A stretch of DNA of 64,000 nucleotides, taken from assembly GCA_019414245.1 (NCBI GenBank), contig DXMK01000005.1:58460-122459 (forward strand), read 5' to 3'. A program made the position numbers and the translations under genes. The notes under the pieces are model-generated. The model was not told the origin of the DNA. It ran no database searches and saw only the letters and a program-made list of their open reading frames with translations. Of the stretch, positions 9,015 through 17,133 are shown piece after piece (position 1 is the stretch's first letter; each line of letters begins with the position of its first letter). The DNA is from Collinsella sp. Lineage in GTDB: Bacteria; Actinomycetota; Coriobacteriia; Coriobacteriales; Coriobacteriaceae.

Positions 9015-9728
9015 GTGCCGAACTCTGCCGTAAAACCGCTCATCTTGGTCGTTGAGGACGATCCCGCCGTCCGCAACCTTATTGTTGCCGCGCTCGAGGC
9101 GCACGGCTTGCGTCATATGGCCGTGGAGACCGCCCATGCCGCCATCGCCGCCGCCTCGTCGCAGGCGCCGAGCATTGTGCTGCTCGATCTGGGCTTGCCC
9201 GATATGGACGGCGTCAAGGTGGTCGAGTCGGTGCGCACGTGGTCGGGCATGCCGATTATCGTGGTCTCGGCGCGCAGCGAGGATGCAGACAAGATCCGCG
9301 CGCTCGATGCCGGTGCCGATGACTATCTGACCAAGCCGTTTTCGGTCGAGGAGCTGCTCGCGCGTATCCGCACCACGCTCAGGCGTCTTTCGTATGCGCA
9401 GATAGGTGCGGGTTCGTCCGAGGGCACGTTCGATACCGGCGAGCTGCATATCGACTTTGATGCCGGCATCGCCACGATGGACGGCGAGGAGCTGCATCTG
9501 ACGCCGATCGAGTACAAGTTGCTCTGCTTGCTGGCGCACAACGCCGACAAGGTGCTCACGCATCAGTTTATTCTGCACGAGATTTGGGGCACGGCGACCA
9601 AGAGCGACCTTGCGAGCCTGCGCGTCTTTATGGGCACGCTGCGCAAGAAGATTGAGTCCGACCCCGCGCACCCGCGCTATATCCAGACGCACGTGGGTAT
9701 CGGCTATCGCCTGGTCACCCAAGGCTAG
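9015..9728 (+). CDS. KdpE-like OmpR-family response regulator
   Basis: Two-domain response regulator, 237 aa. The receiver domain has the acidic pair in VVEDDPAV, phospho-acceptor Asp in LLDLGLPDMDG and conserved Lys in DYLTKPF. The C-terminal winged helix is of the OmpR/PhoB type (LTPIEYKLLCLLA, then VFMGTLRKKIE and GIGYRL). I chose the GTG at 9015, since AAGGAG at 9002-9007 overlaps the end of the kinase gene at the right distance. It is cotranscribed with the kinase. Likely targets are potassium-transport genes; no operator can be assigned from this window. Confidence 0.9.
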   Translation: MPNSAVKPLILVVEDDPAVRNLIVAALEAHGLRHMAVETAHAAIAAASSQAPSIVLLDLGLPDMDGVKVVESVRTWSGMPIIVVSARSEDADKIRALDAGADDYLTKPFSVEELLARIRTTLRRLSYAQIGAGSSEGTFDTGELHIDFDAGIATMDGEELHLTPIEYKLLCLLAHNADKVLTHQFILHEIWGTATKSDLASLRVFMGTLRKKIESDPAHPRYIQTHVGIGYRLVTQG

Positions 9729-9754
9729 ATAGCCAACCACCATCCCAATTTGAG

Positions 9755-9817
9755 TTGCGGTGAAATACGGTCTAAATCTGCCTAATTCCAGGCAAAACAG
9801 TCCGTATTCCACCGCAA
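9755..9817. terminator. TTGCGGTGAAATA hairpin between convergent genes
   Basis: Arms TTGCGGTGAAATACGG (9755-9770) and CCGTATTCCACCGCAA (9802-9817) pair with a single G-T mismatch, with a nested TGCCT/AGGCA hairpin inside. It separates the convergent kdpE-like and RlmKL-like genes and so may end both transcripts. A second member of this family is at 40047-40109. Confidence 0.65.
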
Positions 9818-9822
9818 CTTTG

Positions 9823-12393
9823 TTATTTGCCCTTGGGCTTGCTGGCGTAGAACTTCTTCTTTTTGGGCTTGCCGGCGGGGAAGGGCTTGCCGGCAAAGTT
9901 GGACTTGCCGTTGCCGGCCTGCGCGTGCGCGGGTACTGCCGCACGGGGCTTGCGGGCCTCGGGGTTGCGCAGTTCCTCGACGCGCTCGGCAATTTCCTCG
10001 GCGCTAAAGCCGACTTCGGCCATGGCATCCTCGATAGGCAGGCGGCGCACGATGTAGCAGTGGTGCACCTTCTGGTTGCGCGCGAAGTCCTCGGGGATGG
10101 TCTGCGCCGTAATGTCCTCCAGCACCACGCCCGCGCGGGCGAGCTTGCGCGTCTCGGGGCGGAAGCCGCGCAGGTTGCAGCTAAAGATGGCATGGCCGCC
10201 CTGCGCGAGCAAGCGCGATACGCCGGCCAACAGCTCAACATGGTCGCGCTGGACATCCCAGGTGCGGCGGCCCATCTTGGACGAGTTCGAGAACGTGGGC
10301 GGGTCGACAAAGATCAAGTCCCAGCGGTTGCGCGTCTGGCGCTGGTCGCGAATCCAGGCGAGCACGTCGTCGCGCACAAAATGATGCTGAGGCCCCACAA
10401 AGCCGTTCTGGCGCATGTTGCGCTCGGCCCAGTCCAGATAGGTGTTGGAGAGGTCGACCGTCACGGTCTCCTCGACGCCGCCATCTGCCGCGTAGCAGGT
10501 GGCAGTGCCGGTGTAGGCAAACAGGTTGAGGAAGCGGCGCGCCTGCTTGGCGTGCTCGCGCACCAGGTTGCGGGTGACGCGGTGGTCCAAGAAGATGCCG
10601 ACGTCCAGGTAGTCGTCAAAGTTGACGGCAAAGGTGAGGCCGCCCTCTTCGATGAGCGGCAGGCGACGGCGCGCGATGTTGGCACGCTCGCCCGATCCAC
10701 CCTTGCCGGCGCCCTGCTTGCCGTACTGCGAGCCGCCGCGCGAACGCATGCGGGCCTTGGCGTGCACGTGCTCGGCCGGAACATCCAGGATACGCGGCGC
10801 GATGGCCAGAATATCGAGCATACGGGCCTGGGCCAGTGCGGGGTCGATGGTCTTGGGCGCGGCGTATTCGGCAATGACGAGCCAGCGGCTCGGCGTCTGC
10901 GGGCAACCCTCGTACAGATCGATGGCGGCAGAGTAATCGGGCAGGTCGGCATCGTAGACGCGGTAGCAGCTCACGCCCTCGCGCTTTGCCCACTTGCGAC
11001 GCAGGCGAGCGTTCTTGCGCAGACGGTTGGCGAACTGCTCGGACTCGGGGATGAGCACGGGCAGCGGCTTGCCGTCACCCAGGTCGAGCGTGGCGGTAGG
11101 TTCGGGCATGAAGGTGTCGGCGGCTTCGTCGCTGATGACGTCGTCGGCGTCCGCGGTCTCGCCCTCGGCGTTTGCGCTGGTCGCAGCCTCAAACGCTGCG
11201 GCGGCGTGGTCGAGCGAGGGCCAAACCTCAATAGCCGCCTCCTCGTTATTGGGCATGACGGCGATGGAGCGCACGGGCTCGGCATGGAGCGCGCGGGCCA
11301 GCAATCCGTCGCGGGTGAGCGCGGCGACCGGTGCCGAAGCGAGCTCGGGCGCGCGGCGCAGCTCGCCGACCAGCGTCATGGCGTCGTGCATGAGCGAAAG
11401 CGGCGTCTCGGTGGTGTCCGCGACCACGGCGGCACCGGCGACGGCGCCCGCATGGTCCAGCACGGTGGCGGGCTTGGCGGCACAAAAGTCGACAAAACGC
11501 TTGTAGCCGGCGCACTTGACCATGCGCTCGGCAGTCTTGCGGGCGGCGGGGTCGATGTCTGCGGCCACGATGCGCGCCTGGCGCTCGCGCGCTGCCGCCT
11601 CGCGCTCGCGCGCCTCGGCAAGCAGCTGCTCCCACAGGGCGGCGTCGTGCAGCTGCCAGCCCTCAAAGCCCCAGCGCTCGCGCACAGCGCCCGGGGCGCG
11701 GTCGGTCAGAATGTTCACGGCCTCCAGCAGCAGACCGCCGCCGGCGCATGAGGCATCGATCAGCGTGGGAAGGGCTTCATTCTCGTAATCGTCAGCCGTT
11801 AACTCGCGCTCGCACAGTGCGGTCCAGCCGACCTGCGCCAGCACCAGGGCGGCGTAGTCGGGGCGCAGCACGTGCGTACCCTCGCCGGCGCGGGTCGCTG
11901 CGGGCGGCAGACGCTTGAACAGCGGATCGCCCGAAAGGTCCAGGCTGATGCTCGCGCGGCGCTGACGCAGCGAAAGCAGCAGGTGAACATCGGGATCGGT
12001 GGCGTTGACATCGGCGCGACGGCCCGTGGTTTCGGCCAAGCGGTCGCACAATGCGTCCTTGGCGCGCAGGGCCGAGAAGCGCGTGTTGCGCAGCTGCTCG
12101 GTCACGCCGCGGGCGGTGATGGCAATGGTGGCGCCGGGGCGGACGATGTTCTCCCAGGCGATGTCGTAAACGCTATCGTACAGCTCATCGGCATCCTGCG
12201 CCTCAAAGCGCCCGAGCACCGCAAACACGCGGCTCGCTAGGCGCGACCACAGACAGGCGCGGTAGCCTTCTTCGAGCTCGCCCTCAAACGTGGCGCGGCC
12301 CTTCAGCCGGCGAACATGCGAAAGCCCGAGGCGTTTAAGCTCATCGGCGAGTACGGACTCAAAGCCCTCGGGGCAGCTTGCGTAAAATTCCAT
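9823..12393 (-). CDS. RlmKL-like 23S rRNA guanine methyltransferase, degenerate N-terminal catalytic half
   Basis: 856-aa protein with the RlmKL layout: a THUMP-type RNA-binding segment (~40-155), an RlmL-type methyltransferase half, then an RlmK (m7G2069-type) half. The RlmK half looks intact: SAM motif FLNLFAYTGTATCYAADGG and catalytic-region FVDPPTFSNSSK. The RlmL half looks decayed: where DPxCGSGT is expected there is DASCAGGG (213-220), and no NPPYG motif follows; the intervening sequence is Ala-rich. The C-terminus is a basic Lys/Gly/Pro tail absent from the E. coli enzyme. The ATG follows AGAGAGGTC. I infer that only the C-terminal activity is retained. Confidence 0.8.
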   Translation of the reverse strand: MEFYASCPEGFESVLADELKRLGLSHVRRLKGRATFEGELEEGYRACLWSRLASRVFAVLGRFEAQDADELYDSVYDIAWENIVRPGATIAITARGVTEQLRNTRFSALRAKDALCDRLAETTGRRADVNATDPDVHLLLSLRQRRASISLDLSGDPLFKRLPPAATRAGEGTHVLRPDYAALVLAQVGWTALCERELTADDYENEALPTLIDASCAGGGLLLEAVNILTDRAPGAVRERWGFEGWQLHDAALWEQLLAEAREREAAARERQARIVAADIDPAARKTAERMVKCAGYKRFVDFCAAKPATVLDHAGAVAGAAVVADTTETPLSLMHDAMTLVGELRRAPELASAPVAALTRDGLLARALHAEPVRSIAVMPNNEEAAIEVWPSLDHAAAAFEAATSANAEGETADADDVISDEAADTFMPEPTATLDLGDGKPLPVLIPESEQFANRLRKNARLRRKWAKREGVSCYRVYDADLPDYSAAIDLYEGCPQTPSRWLVIAEYAAPKTIDPALAQARMLDILAIAPRILDVPAEHVHAKARMRSRGGSQYGKQGAGKGGSGERANIARRRLPLIEEGGLTFAVNFDDYLDVGIFLDHRVTRNLVREHAKQARRFLNLFAYTGTATCYAADGGVEETVTVDLSNTYLDWAERNMRQNGFVGPQHHFVRDDVLAWIRDQRQTRNRWDLIFVDPPTFSNSSKMGRRTWDVQRDHVELLAGVSRLLAQGGHAIFSCNLRGFRPETRKLARAGVVLEDITAQTIPEDFARNQKVHHCYIVRRLPIEDAMAEVGFSAEEIAERVEELRNPEARKPRAAVPAHAQAGNGKSNFAGKPFPAGKPKKKKFYASKPKGK

Positions 12394-12468
12394 GGGTGAC
12401 CTCTCTGGTTGCGTCGCTCCATTATATGATGGATGCCTCGTCTGCCCTTATCCTCGAAAGGAACTCAT

Positions 12469-13296
12469 ATGATTGATGCGTGCCCCGATTCCGCCGTGCT
12501 CTTTTTTGACGTGGACGGCACGCTGACGTCGTTCGATCCCGACGATATGACCGATAAGGACTTCAATGCAGTCCATCCGTCGAAGGCTGTTGTCGATGCA
12601 TTTGGTCGCCTGCGCAATGCGGGTCACCAGGCATTTATCTGCACGGGTCGTCCCTTGTGGCTGATTGCCGATGGCCTGCGCGCGCTGAACCCGGCGGGTG
12701 TCGTTGCCATGGCGGGAGCGACGCTCGAGGTCGAGGGCCGCGTGGTGCATGAGGACTGCTTTGACGAGGACGTTATTGAGGAGCTTGCGCGCCGTATGGC
12801 CGCGGCAGGGATTGAGGCCTTTTTCGAGACCAACGTGGCTACTTTTGCCCTGGAACCCGCGGGTGTTGAGCAGTCGTCTCTGATCGGCACTTCTGTGGTG
12901 CACAGCACCGAGGAAATGCGCGTCGACGGCAGTCTGCGCGTGGGCAAGGTGTGCATCGTCGCGAGCGACCTGGCTCGCGTAGCCAACGATGATGGCTTTA
13001 TCGATCGCGAGTTTGAGTTGTGCAACACCGGTGGTCAGAATCGCGAGCTGAGCCCCAAGGGCATTGACAAGGGCGTGGGCGTGGCGCGAGCGCTGGAATA
13101 CCTGGGTCGCACCGGCAACGCGCGCACCTTTGGCTTTGGTGATTCCGGCAACGACCTGGGCATGCTCGCTGCGGTCGAGACGGCTGTCGCCATGGGCAAC
13201 GCCATGCCTGAGGTCAAGGCGGTCGCCGACTACGTGACCGACGATGTCGCACACGACGGCACCGTCACAGCGATGCAGCATTTCGGCCTCATCTAA
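12469..13296 (+). CDS. HAD-superfamily (Cof-type) phosphatase
   Basis: Cytosolic HAD hydrolase of the Cof/type IIB group, 275 aa, likely acting on sugar phosphates or similar small phosphates. Motif I is FFDVDGTLTS (both Asp present), motif II is in ICTGRP, the Lys is in SPKGIDKGVG, and motif IV is GFGDSGNDLGML. The substrate-binding cap lies between residues ~80 and 190. I chose the ATG at 12469, which has GAAAGGA just upstream; an earlier in-frame ATG lacks a site. It diverges from the RlmKL-like gene. The substrate cannot be predicted. Confidence 0.9.
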   Translation: MIDACPDSAVLFFDVDGTLTSFDPDDMTDKDFNAVHPSKAVVDAFGRLRNAGHQAFICTGRPLWLIADGLRALNPAGVVAMAGATLEVEGRVVHEDCFDEDVIEELARRMAAAGIEAFFETNVATFALEPAGVEQSSLIGTSVVHSTEEMRVDGSLRVGKVCIVASDLARVANDDGFIDREFELCNTGGQNRELSPKGIDKGVGVARALEYLGRTGNARTFGFGDSGNDLGMLAAVETAVAMGNAMPEVKAVADYVTDDVAHDGTVTAMQHFGLI

Positions 13297-13489
13297 TGAA
13301 TCCCGCGTTCTGACGTTTGCTCAAACTGTGACTCTTTGCTTTTACATGCTCAATCGATTTATCAATCCAAACACTGAGGTGTTTATACCGTTCGCCGAGA
13401 AGATAAAAAACCGCAGCTCACGCCTTGATAAACGTAGGTAAAGTGTTTAGCAGTTTAACGCCCATGTGCAAGCGAAAGGAATCAGGCAG

Positions 13490-14194
13490 ATGGCAATCAA
13501 GGTGTTCGCTGACGGTGCAAACCTCGAGGGCATGCTCGACATGTACGAGAACGGCAACGTTCAGGGTTTCACGACCAACCCGTCCCTTATGAAGAAGGGC
13601 GGCGTGACGGACTACCGCGCGTTTGCCAAGGAGGTCCTGGCCCACATCACCGATGTGTCCGTCTCGTTTGAGGTTTTTGCCGACGACGTCGAGACCATGG
13701 AGGTCGAGGCCCGCGAGATCGCTACCTGGGCCGAGAACGTCTACGTCAAGATTCCGTGCGTGACCACCAAGGGCGAGTCCACCGCCGAGCTGGTCCGCAA
13801 GCTTTCCGCCGACGGCATCAAGGTCAACGTCACCACCATCTTTACGCCTACGCAGGTCGATGAGATGGTCGAGGCCGTTGACACCGAGACGCCGTCCATC
13901 ATCTCGCTCTTTGCCGGCCGCATCGCCGACACCGGCGTCGACCCCATTCCGTTTATGACGGAGTCGGTCAAGAAGGCCGCCATCAAGCCCAACTGTGAGG
14001 TCCTGTGGGCGTCCACGCGCGAGCTCATCAACATTTACCAGGCAGAAGCCTGCGGTTGCCAGATCATTACGGTGCCCAACAGCATCCTGGCCAAGCGCAA
14101 GAACATCGGTCGCGACCCGTACGAGGTCTCGCTCGACACCGTCCGCGGCTTTGCCAAGGATATCGCCGCTTTGGGTTTCCATATCCTGCCGTAG
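13490..14194 (+). CDS. Transaldolase / fructose-6-phosphate aldolase family protein (TalC type)
   Basis: Class I aldolase-fold enzyme of 234 aa, the short TalC/FSA type that either transfers dihydroxyacetone between sugar phosphates in the pentose phosphate pathway or cleaves fructose 6-phosphate. The Schiff-base Lys is in NVYVKIPCV; the N-terminal KVFADGANL and the GFTTNPSLM segment are characteristic. The ATG at 13490 is preceded by GAAAGGAATCAGGCAG. About 190 bp of leader separates it from the HAD gene. The last ~20 bp of the gene are repeated almost exactly at 14329-14350, beyond an intervening hairpin, suggesting a small insertion or duplication after the stop. Confidence 0.9.
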   Translation: MAIKVFADGANLEGMLDMYENGNVQGFTTNPSLMKKGGVTDYRAFAKEVLAHITDVSVSFEVFADDVETMEVEAREIATWAENVYVKIPCVTTKGESTAELVRKLSADGIKVNVTTIFTPTQVDEMVEAVDTETPSIISLFAGRIADTGVDPIPFMTESVKKAAIKPNCEVLWASTRELINIYQAEACGCQIITVPNSILAKRKNIGRDPYEVSLDTVRGFAKDIAALGFHILP

Positions 14195-14225
14195 CGCGAA
14201 CGCCGACCGTACCGTGGGCTGTTCG

Positions 14226-14295
14226 CCCCGGCCTTTCCTTTCCCTATCGCTCACGCGCTTCGCGAGGATCGCGCTAGGCAAAGGAAAGGCCGGGG
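14226..14295. repeat. Long GC-rich hairpin downstream of the transaldolase gene
   Basis: Perfect 16-bp arms, CCCCGGCCTTTCCTTT at 14226-14241 and its complement at 14280-14295, with a 38-nt loop. It lies between the transaldolase stop and a ~21-bp near-copy of the gene's own 3' end (compare 14174-14194 with 14329-14350). The arrangement resembles an inserted element flanked by duplicated target sequence. Confidence 0.7.
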
Positions 14296-14350
14296 CTGCC
14301 GACACGAGCTTGCCAGCAAGTTGGCGCTTGGCTTCCATATCCTGCCGTGG

Positions 14351-14566
14351 GCAAAGGTACCCCCGCCTGCGCCGTGCAAAATCGAGAGTATTCAGCAACG
14401 TAAAGGTCTTTATCAGTTAACCGAAGCATGGAACGGCCCCCGTTTTGGCTCTGATGACGCTAAAACGGGGGCTGTTCCATGCTTTTTCGTCTCTGAGGGG
14501 CATCCGGAACGGTGGAATTTGCAGAATACTCGCGATTTTGCACATCGCTACAGGGGGTACCTTTGC
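14351..14566. repeat. MITE-like 216-bp nested inverted repeat
   Basis: Terminal arms of about 50 bp are near-perfect reverse complements: the left arm starts GCAAAGGTACCCCC, the right ends GGGGGTACCTTTGC, and both contain a GTGCAAAATCG..GAGTATTC core. The centre holds a second hairpin (14425-14482) with arms containing AGCATGGAAC and CCCCCGTTTT followed by TTTTT, a plausible terminator. It fills the gap between the convergent transaldolase and tex genes. No transposase is encoded. Confidence 0.75.
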
Positions 14567-14575
14567 TTTGGCGGT

Positions 14576-16723
14576 TTACTTGCCCTGTACCATGGTGAGC
14601 GAGATCTTCTTGCGGTCGCGATCGACCTTTTCGACCCACACCTTGACCGTGTCGCCGACGCGCACCACGTCGCTTGGGTGCTTGACGAAGCGGTTGGCCA
14701 GTTTGGAGATGTGCACGAGGCCGTCCTGATGCACGCCCACGTCGACGAAGGCGCCAAAGTCGACGACATTGCGCACCGTGCCCTTGAGCTCCATGCCGGG
14801 CTCCAGGTCGTCGATGGAAAGCGCCGAGCGGCTAAAGACAACCTCGGGAGCGTCGTCGCGCGGGTCGCGGCCGGGCTTCTTGAGCTCGTTGACAATGTCG
14901 ATGAGCGTTAAGGTGCCGCAGTCCAGGTCGCTTGCCAGCGCCGAGATGCTGCCCAGGCGGCGCTCGATGTCGGGCACGCCGCCGCGGCTGAGCTCGCTTG
15001 CTTTAACGCCGGCGCGCTCCAGGACGGACGTAGCCACCTCGTAGCTTTCGGGGTGGACGCTTGTCGCGTCGAGCGGGTTCTTGCCGCCGCTGATGCGCAA
15101 AAAGCCCGCAGCGTTCAGATATGCCTTGGGTCCCAGCTTGGGGACCTTCTTAAGCTGGCGGCGATCGGTAAAGGCGCCGTTTTCCTCGCGGTACGCCACG
15201 ATGTTCTTGGCCACGCTTGGCGTGATGCCCGATACGTATCCCAGCAGGCTCGCGCTCGCGGTGTTTACGTCGACGCCCACGCGGTTGACGACGTCCTCCA
15301 CCACGTGGCCCAGGGTACGCGAGAGCTCGGCCTGGTCAAGGTCATGCTGGTACTGGCCCACACCGATGGACTGGGGCGGAATCTTGACGAGCTCTGCCAG
15401 CGGGTCCTGCAGGCGGCGGCCCAGGCTCATGGCGCCACGCACGGTGACGTCCAGGTCGGGGTATTCCTGGCTGGCGAGCTCGGAAGCGGAGTACACCGAC
15501 GCGCCGGCTTCGTTAACGATGGTGTAGCGAAGGCTGGGCGCCTGCTCGGCAATGAACTCCGAGACGACTTCCTCGGTCTCGCGGCTGGCGGTGCCGTTGC
15601 CGATGACGATGGTGTTGACGCCGTCCTTTTTGACGAGGCGGGCGAGCTCGCGCTTGGTGCCGGCGACGTCGTGGCGCGGCTTGGTGGGGTAGACCACGCC
15701 GTGGTCGAGCAGCTTGCCGGTCTCGTCCATGACGGCGACCTTGCAGCCGGTGCGGTAGCCCGGATCGAGCGCGAGCACGCGGGCGCCGCGCACGGGGCGT
15801 GCCGAGAGCAGGCCCTCGAGATTCTTGGCAAAGACATTAATGGCCTCGGTCTGGGCGCGAACGGTGAGCTTGGCGCGGGCCTCGCGCTCCAGCGAGGGGG
15901 CCATGAGGCGCTTGTAGCCGTCAGCGATGGCGGCGTCAAAGACGGGCGCGAAGACGCCCTGGCGTCGGGGCCAACGGCTGCCGAGGCGCGCCGTGGCGGC
16001 AGCGCCGTCGACGTTCACGCGCACGCGGAGTTTGCCCTCGCGCTCACCGCGGTCGATAGCCAGCACGCGGTGGTTGGGAATACGGCGCAGCGGCTCATCA
16101 TAGCTGTAGTACGGCTCGTAGGGGGTCTTCTCGGCGGGGTCGGTGGCCTCGACGATGATGTCGGCGGTGTTTTGCGTAAAGGCGCGCAGGTCGGCGACGT
16201 TCTCGGGGTCTTCGGCCACCGTCTCGGCCACGATGTCCGCCGCGCCGGCGAGCGCCTTCTCGGGCGTGTCGAAGCCGGCTTCCTCGTTGACGTAGGCCGC
16301 GGCGGTGTCGAGCGCGCTGCCCTTGGCCGAGGCCTGCATGATGATCATGTTGGCAAGCGGCTCCAGGCCTGCCTCGCGGGCCTTCTGTGCGCGGGTCATG
16401 CGCTTTTTGCGGTAGGGCTTGTAGAGGTCCTCGACACGCTGGAGCTGCGCGGCCTCGCGAATTTGCTGTTCGAGCTCGGGCGTAAGTTTGCCCTGGGCGT
16501 CGATGAGCAGAAGGACGTCCTCTTTGCGCTGTTCAAGATTGCGCAGGTAGGACAGGCGCTCGTCGAGTGCGCGCAGGGCGACGTCGTCCATTCCGCCTGT
16601 GGCCTCCTTGCGGTAGCGCGAGATAAAGGGGATGGTGTTGCCCTCGTCGATGAGCTTGACGGCTGCCTCGACGTTGGCGGCCTTAAGGTTGAGCTCGCGG
16701 GCGAGCTGGGCGATAAGATCCAT
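14576..16723 (-). CDS. tex: Tex-family S1 RNA-binding protein
   Basis: Tex, a conserved cytosolic nucleic-acid-binding protein linked to transcription, 715 aa. Seen in order: N-terminal helical domain, YqgF/RNase H-like domain (VLALDPGYRTGCKVAVMD), helix-hairpin-helix region (SIGVGQYQHD, then VGVDVNTASASLLGYVSGI) and a C-terminal S1 domain (GMELKGTVRNVVDFGAFVDV through KKISLTMV). Length is typical. I chose the ATG at 16723 because AAGGAG precedes it; the frame continues upstream without a ribosome-binding site. Both ends are bordered by long inverted repeats. Confidence 0.95.
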   Translation of the reverse strand: MDLIAQLARELNLKAANVEAAVKLIDEGNTIPFISRYRKEATGGMDDVALRALDERLSYLRNLEQRKEDVLLLIDAQGKLTPELEQQIREAAQLQRVEDLYKPYRKKRMTRAQKAREAGLEPLANMIIMQASAKGSALDTAAAYVNEEAGFDTPEKALAGAADIVAETVAEDPENVADLRAFTQNTADIIVEATDPAEKTPYEPYYSYDEPLRRIPNHRVLAIDRGEREGKLRVRVNVDGAAATARLGSRWPRRQGVFAPVFDAAIADGYKRLMAPSLEREARAKLTVRAQTEAINVFAKNLEGLLSARPVRGARVLALDPGYRTGCKVAVMDETGKLLDHGVVYPTKPRHDVAGTKRELARLVKKDGVNTIVIGNGTASRETEEVVSEFIAEQAPSLRYTIVNEAGASVYSASELASQEYPDLDVTVRGAMSLGRRLQDPLAELVKIPPQSIGVGQYQHDLDQAELSRTLGHVVEDVVNRVGVDVNTASASLLGYVSGITPSVAKNIVAYREENGAFTDRRQLKKVPKLGPKAYLNAAGFLRISGGKNPLDATSVHPESYEVATSVLERAGVKASELSRGGVPDIERRLGSISALASDLDCGTLTLIDIVNELKKPGRDPRDDAPEVVFSRSALSIDDLEPGMELKGTVRNVVDFGAFVDVGVHQDGLVHISKLANRFVKHPSDVVRVGDTVKVWVEKVDRDRKKISLTMVQGK

Positions 16724-16804
16724 GGGACTCCTTGCGTTTAAGGTGCGTTTGCAGCACAGGGCTACCAAGGATACCACCCGTCCCAAAAGACTGTTTTGGG
16801 GCCG

Positions 16805-16966
16805 CGCCACGAAAACGACCTATCTACTACGTTTGAACCATATGGGTCGACCATCCCTCGGTTTTCCGAAAATACGCAACCCGCCTACCTGCGGTTTTTA
16901 TTTCTCGAAATTCGGCATGCTTGAGGGTGATCGGTTAAACGTAGTAGATAGGCCCATTTCGTGGCG
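16805..16966. repeat. MITE-like 162-bp inverted repeat
   Basis: Arms of ~35 bp: the left begins CGCCACGAAAACGACC and continues TATCTACTACGTTT; the right is its complement with four mismatches, ending at GTGGCG. A weaker second block of pairing and a central hairpin (ACCCGC / GCGG followed by TTTTTATTT) lie inside. It occupies the upstream side of tex. No coding capacity is seen. The rest of the 16724-17133 gap holds only the terminator at 17033-17060. Confidence 0.75.
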
Positions 16967-17032
16967 AACGAATCAGACTGAGGTGCAAAATAGCCCCCGC
17001 TCCAGAAAAATCGTCGGCAAGGTAGCAAAAGG

Positions 17033-17060
17033 CCCCGCGGGCAGGAGGCTGCTCGCGGGG
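17033..17060 (-). terminator. Intrinsic terminator of the SDR/MFS/Gfo-Idh operon
   Basis: Stem CCCCGCGGGCAG / CTGCTCGCGGGG; read on the minus strand it is followed by CCTTTTGCT. It lies ~75 bp past the end of the last gene of the minus-strand operon. Confidence 0.65.
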
Positions 17061-17133
17061 CAAAGAAGAGGGGCTTGTTGGCGGCGGGCCAAGGCGCTCG
17101 GCGGGGAGTTTGCCGCGACCCGCTCTTAAGGCA

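Noticed and set aside
14321..14911. A second protein beginning with a copy of the transaldolase end
   Set aside because: The frame runs through an inverted repeat and then antisense through tex; it is a by-product of the 3'-end duplication.
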